Source: Volutella citrinella (Eukaryota > Ascomycota > Sordariomycetes > Hypocreales > Nectriaceae). From it: 64,000 nt of DNA. Under the pieces are notes generated by a model. It made no database searches and was not told where the DNA came from. It saw only the letters and a program-made list of their open reading frames with translations. The translations under genes were made by a program, and so were the position numbers. Position 1 is the first letter of the stretch; the number at the start of each line of letters is the position of its first letter. Shown in pieces: positions 1-11,143 of this stretch. Location of the stretch: positions 806,001-870,000 of the forward strand of contig JAWZSP010000009.1 in NCBI GenBank assembly GCA_034401135.1, read 5' to 3'.

Positions 1-1219
1 CGGGTGCATGTCCTTGTTGATGGCAACATCAGGACCAAACATTTCAGCCGTCTTGAGAATGTTTAACGAGACGGCGCCGCTTGCTGGGGCAGACACGCCG
101 TGCAGGGTGTATTTGCCATAGGTGGTGTTCAACACAGGCCGCGAGTAGATGTCGTACGACTTGAAGTCATCTAGCGTCGCGATGCCGTCGTTGGCTCTGA
201 TTGCGGCGACCAAGTCCTTGGCTACGACTGTTAGCTGAAGACTGCTTAAGAAGGGCTTGACTTACCAATAGTGCCATTGTAAAAGGCACTCGCGCCCTCA
301 TCTGCAATTGTCGAGAGGGTTCTGTCTGGTCAGTGGCGCCCCAAAAATGGTGAGCAGTTGACTTACTCTGCCAATCGCTTTCGTGTCATTGTCTCGCCAC
401 GGCGGATCAAGCGACCTGCATGGTGAGAGAGATGCCCGTCTAGGATGAGGGATGTCGACTAACCATCAACGGTGAAATCTGGCGCCCACGCCGAGTCGTT
501 TGTCAGGAACGTGAAGCCGGCCTTGACCTTTTGCTTCATAAACTTCTCCAGGTCCGCATTGACTGCTCCAGTTAGTACCGCCCACCCAGAACACAAGGCA
601 TCCAAGCCTACCTTCAAATCCATCCCTGGCCACCTTGATCGCGCCTTGCAGGACTTCCTTCCATGGCAGTCGCTGCGTTTGTCATGTCAGCATGCATCAC
701 CGTCAGCAGCGCCGCCATTACTCACTCCCCACTTCTCATGAGCATATTGCAGGCCCCGCACCTCGCCCGGGATGCCGACAGCCAGGCCGCCATAGATGCT
801 ACCATTGACGTTGTCATGATACATGTCCTCGGTGGCCTTCATGGGGGCTGCCTCGCGAAAGTCGATGGCTTCCATGTGGCCGTAGGGATCCCGCACAATC
901 ATGAAGCCTCCGCCGCCGATGCCGGTGTGGTACATGCCGATAACACCGACGCAAAATGTCATGCCGACCATGGCATCCACCGCATTGCCCTGGGGCGAGT
1001 TAACAACGGTTCTCCGGGGTATAAGGAAAGACTTACGCCATTTGCGATGATATCCCTACCAATCTCACTACACTCGCGGCTCTCACAGGCTACGCCTCCT
1101 CTGAAGGCGGTTGGTTGGAAGCGATACTGGTTGCTAAGGTAGCGTGCCGGCGATGCTGCTCCAAGGCCTAGAAAGATGACGGCGGCGACGATGCACACCG
1201 TGGTCCGAGTTGAAACCAT
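1..1219 (-). CDS. Gamma-glutamyltransferase (gamma-glutamyltranspeptidase), 5' part only
   Basis: This enzyme cleaves the gamma-glutamyl bond of glutathione and related conjugates in the secretory pathway or outside the cell. Seven exons are visible on the minus strand: 1219-1037, 989-726, 672-612, 562-464, 415-367, 321-266 and 227 to beyond the window edge; every junction keeps frame. The start at 1219 opens with a hydrophobic signal-anchor-like stretch at about residues 8-22. Family segments follow in order: CSEIGRDI, GNAVDAMV, GIGGGGFM, the DFREAAP region, GEVRGL, LPWKEV, FYNGTI and a PASGAVSLN block. The catalytic Thr that starts the small subunit after self-cleavage lies further downstream and is not in the window, so activity cannot be judged. 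The next gene, TRM2, is divergent. Family assignment is firm; the substrate is inferred from the family. Confidence 0.9.
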
Positions 1220-1877
1220 GTCGTGAGTGCCCGAGGGCGAACGCTGATAAATCGGACTATCGCCTTGGTCGCATCCACTACACAGTTGGGGATGGCCTAA
1301 TCGGGAGCTTGGCTTGTTGGCTGCTGCACCCACTCAACACAGGCAAGCCTCGAGGTCAGTAATTCAACAGCGTGTCGCCGGGGACGTTGTGCTGCTACAA
1401 CACCGAGGATGAGTGCTGCCGCGATGGAGATGAAGGAGGGAAGGGGGATGCTGGAACGTAGATCTAAAGCAACGTTATCGGATTAGGTTCCGTCCTGGTC
1501 AATGTTAGCACTGAGGCGCTATCCCTCGTGAGCCGAAGCCGCTGAGGCTTGTGGGGGCGGCAGCGTCTTTATCGATAAGCCACCCTGTCCTCAGCCTCCC
1601 AGGGTCCAGACCCGGACTCCAATGACAGTCAAGGAACCAAGGATAGCCTCGACGGCTGAGTGGACCTTGTGACATCTAGCAGCCAATCATCACTCGCGAA
1701 ATCCGATGACCACGAGCAACTCTGTGGCGGGAAGTTTTTCATGGCCAACCCATCGCAAAACCATCCAACGGCTTGATCGTCGTCCGCTGTCCGGGACAAA
1801 TGCAAAAATTTTAGCAAACCTTGCCGACGCTGCTGCTGTCGGTTGATTGAATTGCTGTTTCAGCTGCCCGCCCGCCC
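1220..1877. other. Intergenic, divergent promoter region
   Basis: About 660 bases lie between the divergent starts of the gamma-glutamyltransferase and TRM2 genes. Open frames here have no family features. It presumably carries both promoters, but I see no clear TATA box or other named site. Confidence 0.5.
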
Positions 1878-3596
1878 ATGCAGGCATTGAGTCGGCTGAT
1901 TCGCCCGTCTCATCGCACTGTGAGCCGCCAGTTCACCATCACAAGCATCGCAGGCATCACAGGCGCCTCACGCACAGTCTTCGGGGTTTACACACGCCAC
2001 TTCGCCATGGCATCGGCGCAGGCTACCCCCGCGCCCAATGGCACCCACGATGCTCGGCCGGCCAAGCGGCCCAACGGACCCAAGGGTCGGTCATGGAAGA
2101 AGCAGCGGACCAAGCGAGAGCGCAACATCACGGAGGGCTCGTCCGAGGAAGTCCTCCAACATGACATTGAGGCGCTTCTAGCCACGAGAGAAGAAGTCAG
2201 CGACGAGCAGCCGCTGCCTGAGCTGTTTACCGAGATTGAAGTCGAGGTACTCGAGCTCTCATCTACTGGTGATGGCCTCGCAATGACGCCCGGGTCATCG
2301 CAAGTCTACGTTGTGCCCTTCACCGTCCCTGGCGACACGGCGCGCATCAAGGTCGTCCGCCACGTCCGCGACGAGAAGCACTCCCAGGCCGATTTCGTCA
2401 GCGTCGTTAAGCCCTCGCCCCTGCGCGACGACTCCCGCATCCAGTGCAAGTACTTTGCCTCGTGCGGAGGCTGCCAGTTCCAGATGCTCGACTACCCCGA
2501 GCAGCTACGGCGCAAGCAGCGCATCGTCGAGAAGGCGTTCCGCAACTTCTCAAACCTCAACCCGGACCTCGTGCCGCAGGTGCGCGAAACCATGGGCAGC
2601 CCCCTCCAGTACGGCTACCGCACCAAGCTGACGCCTCACTTCGATGGTCCCCCCGGATTCAGGTCTGGCCGCCGCGGGAAGACGCCCAAGGTGCCGTTCG
2701 CGAGCCGCCCCGATATTGGCTTCATGCAAAAGGGCCGCCGCCAGGTGCTAGACATTGAGGACTGCCCCATTGGTACCGAAACTGTGCGCCTGGGCATGAA
2801 GCGCGAGCGCGAGCGCATGGAGAAGGAGTTTGCCAAGTACGAAAAGGGCGCCACCCTTCTACTGCGAGAAAACACCAAGCGCCTACCAAAGGATAGCGAC
2901 GAGATCCCTGCCGAGACAGCTCCATACACGGTGCGGGTGGATAACGACGCCTCCGTGGACATCAAGTCATGCATCACCGACTCCAAGGCGACAACTACCG
3001 AGTACATTGGGGAGTACACCTTCACCAACCCTGCCGGGTCCTTCTTCCAGAACAACAACTCCATCCTCCCCTCCTTCACATCGTACGTCCGCGACAATAT
3101 CCTCCCGCCCTCGGGCGATATCAAGTATCTGGTCGACGCCTACTCAGGCTCCGGCCTCTTCACCATCACCCTCTCCTCGCTCTTCCAGCAATCGATTGGC
3201 ATCGACATTGCCGCTGACTCCATCGCCTACGCCGGCCGCAACGCCGCGCTCAACGGCCTCGGCGAGGATCGCTGCAAGTTCATCGCGGCCGACGCCGGCG
3301 AGCTGTTCAAGAGCGTCGGCGAGTACGACCCCGACCAGACCGTCGTGGTGCTGGACCCCCCGCGCAAAGGCTGCGACGCCAGCTTTCTGTCCCAGCTGCG
3401 CAAGTTCGGGCCGCGGCGGGTGCTGTACGTGAGCTGCAACGTCCACACGCAGGCGAGAGACGTGGGCGTCTTGGTGCGCGGCGAGGGCGAGGGCGAGCGG
3501 TACGAGATTGAGAGCCTCCGTGGTTTTGACTTTTTCCCCCAGACGGGGCATGTGGAGGGCGTTGCGATTCTGAACCGGGTTGATACCAAGGAATAG
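1878..3596 (+). CDS. TRM2: tRNA (uracil-5-)-methyltransferase Trm2 (m5U54)
   Basis: The enzyme methylates U54 of the tRNA T-loop using S-adenosylmethionine. It is a single uninterrupted exon of 572 codons. A TRAM-like beta-barrel (about residues 120-180, containing LSSTGDGLAM) is followed by a Cys cluster, CKYFASCGGC, near residues 190-200. A further Cys at about 296 fits the iron-sulphur site of the RlmD/TrmA family. The SAM-binding region (DAYSGSGLFT), the VLDPPRKGCD loop and the nucleophile motif LYVSCN (Cys at about 520) complete it. Two starts are plausible. The first ATG (1878) gives a basic, acid-free 43-residue leader typical of a mitochondrial presequence. The second ATG (2007) has a strong Kozak-like context (GCCATGG). 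Both may be used. It is convergent with the CRO1 gene. Confidence 0.93.
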   Translation: MQALSRLIRPSHRTVSRQFTITSIAGITGASRTVFGVYTRHFAMASAQATPAPNGTHDARPAKRPNGPKGRSWKKQRTKRERNITEGSSEEVLQHDIEALLATREEVSDEQPLPELFTEIEVEVLELSSTGDGLAMTPGSSQVYVVPFTVPGDTARIKVVRHVRDEKHSQADFVSVVKPSPLRDDSRIQCKYFASCGGCQFQMLDYPEQLRRKQRIVEKAFRNFSNLNPDLVPQVRETMGSPLQYGYRTKLTPHFDGPPGFRSGRRGKTPKVPFASRPDIGFMQKGRRQVLDIEDCPIGTETVRLGMKRERERMEKEFAKYEKGATLLLRENTKRLPKDSDEIPAETAPYTVRVDNDASVDIKSCITDSKATTTEYIGEYTFTNPAGSFFQNNNSILPSFTSYVRDNILPPSGDIKYLVDAYSGSGLFTITLSSLFQQSIGIDIAADSIAYAGRNAALNGLGEDRCKFIAADAGELFKSVGEYDPDQTVVVLDPPRKGCDASFLSQLRKFGPRRVLYVSCNVHTQARDVGVLVRGEGEGERYEIESLRGFDFFPQTGHVEGVAILNRVDTKE

Positions 3597-4059
3597 ACAA
3601 AATGCATGGACTGTAGGTAGCATCTCCCACGAGTAAAGGAGCACTAGATTTGGATTAATGGATGATTGGCGTTTCTTCACGTCTGACACAAGTGTCGAGG
3701 AGCCAGGTGATTGGTGCCTGTTGTCCTCCCATCCTGTCACGATCAGATTGTGTCGCGAGCAGGACTAACAGGCGCACATTTTGAAGCCATTCACATGCTC
3801 TCTTGCTTCACACTTGGTAGGGCGTTTGTTTGCATTGCACAGAAGTCGCCAAATGAACCCTCAACCATTGAAGCCAACATCAGATGTTTACCACATTTCA
3901 GTATTCGAACAAATCATCCTAGGGTCATCTATAGACACGGTAACAGAGGGAATGTGTGGGCCAGCAAAATGCCACAAAACACAGACATGAGCGTAAACCT
4001 TCATCCTGCTACGTAAAGCAATCATGAAATCGTCGACCGATGCGTCACATATACGTTAG
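3597..4059. other. Intergenic, convergent 3' region
   Basis: The 3' flanks of TRM2 and the CRO1-like gene meet here. It is moderately AT-rich and I see no gene or clear signal. Confidence 0.5.
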
Positions 4060-6235
4060 CTATTCCTTCTGCTCCAGCAGTGCCTTGAGTGCCTGCACCG
4101 TCACCTCCAACACCTCGGGCCGCCGGCTTTTCTTGAGACACTCCTTGAGCACCTCGACGCCATCCTCCTCCTTGATCTTGTCCCGTGCGAGCCTGCCAGC
4201 CTCGCCCTCGGCACCCAACATGTTGAGCACCACAAAGACGCCGCGATGCCGGATGTTCTCGTCGTCGTCTACGCACATGCCCAGAACCACCTTGACGCCG
4301 CGCTCTCGGTGAATGACGCCTCGGACCACTTGCTCGAACTGCGTCAGCGACGCCAGCGCGCCGCCAGCAGCGCTCCGGGTGCCCGCGTCGGCAGCGTCAG
4401 CCAGCGCCAGCAGGATGTGTAGTCTGTTGCGTGCCTTGGCTGTCTCCTCGGCATACAGAGCCACAGCCTCGGGGGCCTGCACCAGGTTGCACACGAGCTC
4501 AACAGCCGCCTTGGACACGAGCGTGTTGGACGCGAGCAGCTGCTCCTCAATATGCGACCACGCCGTGGCCACGATGGCGCGCTGTGTCTCGTCGTCGCCC
4601 GTAGAAGCCAAGTTCGTCAGCGCCATGAGCGCCTCGAATGACGGCAGGAGATCACGCGTGTCGGCAGCAGGGTCTGGCGGGATGATGCTGACGAGTGGCC
4701 GCACCGCTGCGACGCCAGGTGTGGCGCGCGTGCCGCCAAATACAAGCGCTGGGTTTGTGCTGATGAGGATACGGGCGAGAGCCTGGGCCGCGAGCCGGCG
4801 TGCCGCTGTCTCGGTCTGCGAAAGCGTCACCCACGCCGTGAGGAGCAGGTTGACGGCGCCTTGCTGGGCGAGCTGACCGCGGAGCGACTTTGTGACTGAG
4901 AGGGCAAAGATGATGGAGATGACGAGGGAGAGACTGGCGGGGGAACCACTCTTGCAGTGGGTGACGAGCACAGGGGTGATACCAGCATCGAAAACAACCT
5001 TGCACCGCTTGGCGACATGATCGTCGTCATTGAGCGGGTCAGGGCCGCCTAGCTTACCGGCTGCGTTGGCGTAGGCCTTGAGCTGGTTCATCTTCTTCTG
5101 CTCTTCGGAAAGGGTGGGCTGGTATCGTGTGAGATTGACGAAGATACTGAGGGCCCCGTATGTGGTGGGTGACCGAGGTTGGGCATCTCCCAGATGCTTG
5201 ACGAGCTTCTTGACGAGCTCCGGGTCGTTGATAATAGACTCCTTGACCTGGGGCTGCAGCGAGGCGTATGCCAGACCCTCAATGGAGTGCTGCCGGCCAT
5301 GGTCCTCGTCTCGTAGAATCATCTTGGTAAACATGCCGGACAGCTCCTCAATCGTGGTGACAGCTGCCTCAACCCTCGACTCCTGCTCGCCCGGCGCGGG
5401 CTTGGACGGAACGGCCTATGAATCCAGTCAGCCAGTCATAGGGAGGGATGAAAGACAAAATACTCACCCTTAGCTTAGCAAGAATCACAGCCGCTAGGTA
5501 TTGCACCTGCTCAGAGTGCTGGCGCATGGTGACGGACCCGCCGTCGCTCTGTAGGTTGGGATCTGCGTTGGTGCTCCGGACCACCTCATTGAGGTCCTGG
5601 TCGACAATCTCTTCGAGCCACTCGATACAATACTTGTTGATGCCCTCGCGACACTGGCCGTTCATGCACGCGGCGTTGAGCATCTCGAGGCACGCCGTCT
5701 CGACCTTGCGGCTCTTCCACTTGCGGCGCATCAGTGTGCCCAGCGTCGGCAGGAAGCCCTCGTTGAGGAACAGCTCCGTAGTCAGATCCGGCACGATGGG
5801 GAATGTCGCGGCGGCGACGCAAAAGGCCACAATGTAGTCGTCGTATGTGCCGCGCCGGACGCGATCGAAGAAGAAGCTCGACAGCTTCTTGGAGCCGTCG
5901 TCGCCGGCGGCCTTGAGGTACGCCGACGTCGACAGGGTTGCGTGGCCGCGCACAATGTCGGGCTGTCTCATGTCAAGGTAGCACAGCACCGTGTCGACGC
6001 AGTCGCCGTCGATGAGGCTGCAGATGGTTGGGTGCGCGGGGTCCTTTTGGCGGGCCTCATAGTCCTCGTTGAGCAGCTTGGTCAGCTCGTCGAGGTCGCG
6101 ACATGTTTCCTCGTCCTCCTGGCCGCCCTCCATGAGTCGCGCAAACACGATGAGCGTCTGGTCCTCGAGCGAGGGCGCGGCAGCTGTCTCGGTGGGCTCA
6201 GAGGCCGGCGCCTCGGAGCTATCGTTGGCTGGCAT
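4060..6235 (-). CDS. CRO1: UNC-45/CRO1/She4 family myosin co-chaperone
   Basis: This family of armadillo-repeat proteins folds and stabilises myosin motor domains. Yeast She4 and Podospora CRO1 support actin-dependent transport, endocytosis and cell polarity. There are two exons, 6235-5468 and 5415-4060, separated by a 52-base intron (GTGAGT donor, phase 0), giving 707 residues, close to the size I recall for CRO1. The N-terminus is low-complexity and acidic. From about residue 70 onward there is a continuous helical repeat array with the UNC-45/CRO1/She4 central-domain pattern; the segments YANAAGKLGG and FDAGITPVLV sit in the middle. The C-terminus (ALLEQKE) is charged. There is no TPR domain, as expected for fungal members. 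TFB4 is the divergent neighbour. Confidence 0.88.
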
Positions 6236-7299
6236 GGCGGTGGGTGACGTCGGATGTTACTGCGGAGAAGCTATCGCGGGGTCTGATTGATAGCTGGGAT
6301 AACTGCGACGATGGATATCAAGAGGGTGCGGCGTCTCAGGGCCGATCAGCCACTTGCGATGCTGGGATAACACCTCTCGGGAGCAGGAGAGACAGGTTGC
6401 AGATGTTGTGTGAGGCGGGAGCTCTGGATGCGCCCCTCACAGCTCCAGACATCTGGTTGATTCCGGATCATCGTAGAAAAAAGAAGGACGGGTCTCCCTT
6501 GTCGATGGTGGGGTTAGAGCGCTAGAGTGACCCCAAGCTGCTATCTGACTGGCTGGGGCCACGAGCTAGCTCAGCAATCACCCAAGCTACAGCGCGCGTG
6601 CACTGCAGCTTTGCTTTTTATAGCGACCGCCTTGAGCTGAATGCAGGTGGCGAGGAGAAGGCGTGTCCTGGACTCCTCGACGACAAACATCCCATGTTGA
6701 TCTACATAGCTGGTACCAGTGCATTGTTCCAGGCATTGTAGTAGTGCACAGAGTAATCGTATACCGTATTTTAATTATTCTTCCCACGCTTGATTCTGCC
6801 GCTCGTTCTTACGATTTGCGAAACTTTGAGAGTTGGAGACAGCGCAGTCATCACAGCGCATCACGTGCTCAGGCGTCCACCACCGTGAACCACCACTTCA
6901 ATCTCCGTGTGCACGCGAGCTCAAAGCCTCGAGTTCTTCTCACTTTCTTTGTCTTCCGGTTCAGTTTCTTCGGCGCAGGGCCGTCGCTTTGAGCCTCTAC
7001 CGCCGCCGATTCCGCGTGTCTCGGCCGAGCAGCCGCTGCCGCGCAGGGTGTCGCACAGACGCAGGCTAGCCGCTGTCTAGCCCCAGAAATACGGATAGCT
7101 CTCGATAATAAATCTTGAGCTTCACTTTCATTGACGCCCGTTTGCTCACTTGCGCATCATCGCCACAGTCGCCACCACACTGCACCCCCATCCTTCCGTT
7201 TGCAGTTCCTACGACCTCATCCTCCTCTGGGCACCGCTCGTGCGGCTGCTTTCGACCTCGTAGCGCCGCGATCCGCCAGACCGACGTCACTTCCTCACC
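6236..7299. other. Intergenic, divergent promoter of CRO1-like and TFB4 genes
   Basis: About 1.06 kb lies between two divergent start codons. One TCACGTG E-box core lies near 6861-6867. The stretch before TFB4 is CT-rich, as is common in fungal promoters and leaders. No gene is supported. Confidence 0.45.
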
Positions 7300-8403
7300 A
7301 TGGACGCCGTCGACGTCTCTGAGCACTACGAGGTCTCGACCAGCGACGAGACCCCCTCGCTGCTGGCTATCGTTCTCGACGCCAATCCTCGCGCTTGGGC
7401 CGCTCTGGCTCCCGTACTACCAATGTCCCGGGCCATTGCCAACATCCTCGTCTTCGTCAATGCCCACCTCGCCTTCAGCAATGCCAACCAAGTTGCCCTC
7501 ATCGCCTCCCACGTCGACCGAGCCACATGGTTGTACCCGCCGCCGCCCAAGAACCAGTCGAAGAAGAAAAATGCTACGGAAAAGGTCGACGCCTCGGGGG
7601 ATGTGGCCATGGACGACGCTCCAGGAACTACGACGCCGCCATCGTCAGCCAACAAGTACCCCCAGTTTGCGCAGATTGAGTCGGCCGTCCTGTCATCAGT
7701 ACGCGGCCTAGTCGACAACACCACCGAGGCCGACCTCACGGCCACGACCACATGCCTTTCCGGTGCGCTCACTCTCGCCCTCTGCCACATCAACAAGCAC
7801 GCCCAGGCCCTCTGCGCGCCCATTGCCCGCCTCGACGATTCCCGCAAGGCCGCAGCCTCCGAAACACCACCTACCTTGCGCGGCCGCATTCTGGTAATAT
7901 CCGTCTCCGACTCGGACCCGGCGCAGTATATCCCCACCATGAACGCCGTCTTTGCCGCCTCCCACGCCCAAGTGGCCATCGATACCCTCTCCCTCTCAGG
8001 CGACCCGACCTTCCTGCAGCAGGCCTGCTTTCACACCGGTGGCACCTTTCTCCACGCCAAACACCCCCAGGGCCTGCTCACCTACCTCATGTTCGGCCTC
8101 ATCGCCGACACCGAAGCACGCGAGTCACTCGTAGCACCAACCCACGACACTGTTGACTTTCGTGCTGCCTGTTTCTGCCACGGCCGTGTAGTCGACACTG
8201 GCTTCGTGTGCAGCATCTGTCTCAGCATCTTTTGCGAGGTTCCAGAAAACGCCGAGTGCCTAACTTGCGGCACAAAGCTGTCTCTCGGAAACTACGGAGC
8301 CAAACCCGCGGTTGTACCACGCAAAAAGAAGAAGAAGCGGAGAATTGTCAACGGCAGCGTGCGCGAGGAGACGGGCAGTGCCACGGCGACCCCGAGACCT
8401 TGA
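7300..8403 (+). CDS. TFB4: TFIIH core subunit Tfb4 (p34)
   Basis: A subunit of the TFIIH core used in RNA polymerase II initiation and nucleotide-excision repair; it pairs with Ssl1/p44. It is a single exon of 367 codons. A von Willebrand A-like fold starts at residue about 20 (LLAIVLDANPRAW), continues through ALTLALCHINKH and RILVISVSDS, and includes the family segment QACFHTGGTFLHA. A C-terminal C4 zinc module runs from about residue 289 to 326, with spaced Cys pairs in the CFCHG, CSIC and CLTCG segments. A lysine-rich tail follows. Residues about 85-115 are a charged, fungal-variable insertion. Length and motif order match the family. Confidence 0.94.
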   Translation: MDAVDVSEHYEVSTSDETPSLLAIVLDANPRAWAALAPVLPMSRAIANILVFVNAHLAFSNANQVALIASHVDRATWLYPPPPKNQSKKKNATEKVDASGDVAMDDAPGTTTPPSSANKYPQFAQIESAVLSSVRGLVDNTTEADLTATTTCLSGALTLALCHINKHAQALCAPIARLDDSRKAAASETPPTLRGRILVISVSDSDPAQYIPTMNAVFAASHAQVAIDTLSLSGDPTFLQQACFHTGGTFLHAKHPQGLLTYLMFGLIADTEARESLVAPTHDTVDFRAACFCHGRVVDTGFVCSICLSIFCEVPENAECLTCGTKLSLGNYGAKPAVVPRKKKKKRRIVNGSVREETGSATATPRP

Positions 8404-8673
8404 TGCGAGCGTCTTCAAGCCGAAAAGCATCAGGAACCCGCGTTTCGCTTAGGGGGCGCGTCCGTGACCCGCCAAAAGTTTCGCTTGTATATTTGCGTTA
8501 GATGGGAAGGAGTCTGGTGCACAGATGGGAATAATGACTCGAAACTGAATTATATCAAAGTGCTTAAACCATGCATCATAAGATGCTCATAGGAATAGAG
8601 GGTATCACTGTCTAAGGGTACACAATCCTGGTGTAATGCCACACAACTCTTAGGCCCGGACCTCCCCTCCACC
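8404..8673. other. Convergent intergenic region
   Basis: The short 3' flanks of TFB4 and the taspase gene. Nothing else was seen. Confidence 0.5.
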
Positions 8674-10649
8674 TCACTCAAGCCGTACCTTGCGTCCGCC
8701 CTTGGCTATAGTCGCGCCCTCGGGCAACCGCGACATGGTGCACCGGGCCTGCTTCTCCGTCCCTCCCATCGAAGCGAGCGCGAACGAGTCAGTGTTGTGG
8801 GCAAAATAGAGATAGTAGCCCGTTCGCGTCTTCTTGACCACCATGACACCAATAGCCCCGGCCGAGTGGCAGTACTTCACACCTGGATGATTCATGAAGT
8901 CGTCGGCGATGAATGAATCCATGATGGCATCTTCGTCGTCGTCGCGTACATCGGCACCGCCCTTGCCCTTTCGAGTCCCGAAGTAGATACGCTCCGCACA
9001 TCTCTGCGACGCCATGGTGGTGGCCATGTGCTCTCCCGTGCCGCTGGTCACAGCCCCAACAGAGATTTGATCCTCGTCGTTTTCATCACATGGCACGACT
9101 GCCGTTCCAATCCCGACCAAGGCAGCCGGCCCCAGTCGGCCACGATGCTTCATGCCAATGCCACCGGATGATGAACCAGCAGCGATCTGGCCCTTTTCAT
9201 CAATCGCGATAGCGCCGATGGTGTCCGTGATGAGATCCTCATTGCGTTCCTTCTTGGGCCGGATCAAGGGGTCTGACTCGGTAAAGTCGACAACACGCTT
9301 GGTTCCTCGAGGGCCTTTGTCTGTCGAGTTTTCGTCTCGGAGAGGAGGCGAGTGTGAGCCATCCCGCGACACCTGGTCAGCTATAGATCGGTCGCTCTCG
9401 TCGTGAGAATCTGACTGTTCCGGGCCCTTAGTGCGTGTACGCTTCTGAAACCGGGCCCGAAGCGGAGGGCCAGATTTGCCAGCTAGGGCTCCCGCATAAC
9501 TCATAGGCAACTTTTCTGCGGATGCACGCAATGGAGATCTGCCAACGGTGGGGGCAGCAGTACCACCAACTCGAAAGTAGCTCGTACCAGTCGATTCTGC
9601 ATGACTAGATGACTCCGAGTTCGCCGTGCTCACGTATGGTGAGTCCGGTTGGCCCTCGTTCCATGTGCCCGCCATTACAGCGGCTGTGTGGTCCCTGGGA
9701 AATGTCCGGCCGGGTTCCGTGGCATTGTCGTACTGGCAGGGCACACAGGCCACCCCTTGGCGATTCTGGCCCTCGTCCTGGGTCCGGTTCTCAGCACGCT
9801 TTAGGTCGTCTTGCCAGCGGATAAATCGGTCCCGGGCATTCTTGGACACCATGTATTCGTTGGCATACGTCTGCAAACCATGCTCCTCGGCAAACAGCCT
9901 GGCGCCCTCTCCGACAAGTGCGTTCGGGGGAACCCGACGGAGGCTGAGAGGCTCGTTGCTCTTGTCCAGGATGAGCTTGGCGAGGGATATGGGATTGCGT
10001 ATGTCTATGGCGGTCAGTACATGCATGAAATCTTTAGCTTTCGGCATAACCAACTTGGGGCTGCACCGCACGCGCCGCTGCGGCCGAGGTGGTCGACGAT
10101 GGTGGCATCACACTCGACGGTGCCGTCAATCGAGAGATTGGACCCGTAGCCGGCGTTTGTGATTTCCTTGTCCTCCAGTACCCGCAAGGAGGCTTCGACG
10201 GCTTCAGTGGCGGACGCTCCAGCTTTAAGAAACTTCATGCCCATTTCCGCAGCACTGGAAGGTCAGTCAGCAGGGCCAGCAGCGTACAATAATGTCACTC
10301 ACGCGACGCAGGCCTGCAGGTGGATATTCTCATTCTGATGGCTGTGGAATCCGGCACCGGCGTGGACAAAGATGGCTGGCACGCACTTGGGCTTCTGGCC
10401 AAGCCTCAGCATGCGATCCAGGGCGCCATCGGAGCCATGCTGGTGATCCATGGCACATCGCAGACTCAGGCTCGGGATTGAGTCATCGGTGGAGGGTGGT
10501 AACGAATGTTGTTGAATCGTGTTTAGTGCCGCAGACGAGCTGTGGCCACGTCCAGATAGATGTTTGCCCGGGTAGGGTTGCAGCTGAGGAGAAGGTGAAG
10601 CAGTTGCTGTTGCCGAGAGCTGGGAAGTTGCCATCAAGAGATTGCCCAA
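8674..10649 (-). CDS. Taspase 1-like N-terminal nucleophile hydrolase (threonine aspartase)
   Basis: A member of the asparaginase-2/taspase family: the precursor self-cleaves before a Thr, which then becomes the nucleophile. Three exons (10649-10303, 10254-10055, 10004-8674) join in frame to 625 residues. The second intron has a perfect TACTGAC branch site. Seen in order: PAIFVHAGAG (about residue 90); GYGSNLSIDG and GACGA; NPISLAKLILD; the DTIGAIA motif with the likely catalytic Thr near residue 444; the SSSGGIGMKHRGRLGPAAL block; and TSGTGEHM. A Ser/Asp-rich linker of roughly 180 residues precedes the catalytic Thr, as in taspase rather than plain asparaginase. The N-terminal 85 residues are low-complexity, so the start is uncertain (10634 is an alternative). 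ARP3 is divergent. Substrates are unknown. Confidence 0.85.
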
Positions 10650-11143
10650 TCAGGGCTCGACCTGGCAGCCCAGGCCAGACAGCTGTGCTAGATCCAATGG
10701 CGGATTTCCTTGCCGTTGGAGGGTCGCCAATCCAAGGGGAGAAAAATACCAGTGCCAACAAGACCATGCTACCTTTATTTGCTTATCCCTCAACTACATA
10801 TGTTTGTTTCCATTATGGAGGCAAGCCCTCGCTTGCTCTTGCTTCAACAAGATGACGTCGCCGCCAGGCACCGAGCAGTGCGGCCTCGATAATTGCACAC
10901 GCGGGTCACCCCACTTTCGTCAGCCCAGTTCGGTTTGGCGGGGCCCAATCCAGCCTCCAGCACAGCGAACCCACCGCCAGCCTGCGGCATGCTCACCTGC
11001 TGTACTCCATATTCGGGAGCTTCGCAACGTAATCCCATCCCGCACCGCCCGCCGCATCGCGACCCTCGACCAGCGCGGCGCTCCTCTCAATCAGTCCGCT
11101 TCTTCACCCCTCCGTCTCCGGCCATAGCCTCCCCTCCCGCATC
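10650..11143. other. Intergenic, divergent promoter of taspase and ARP3 genes
   Basis: About 490 bases between divergent starts; the ARP3-proximal part is C/T-rich. No gene and no clear named site were seen. Confidence 0.45.

Noticed and set aside
3144..3740. Minus-strand frame opposite the TRM2 3' end
   Set aside because: Overlaps conserved methyltransferase motifs in the sense frame and has no features of its own.
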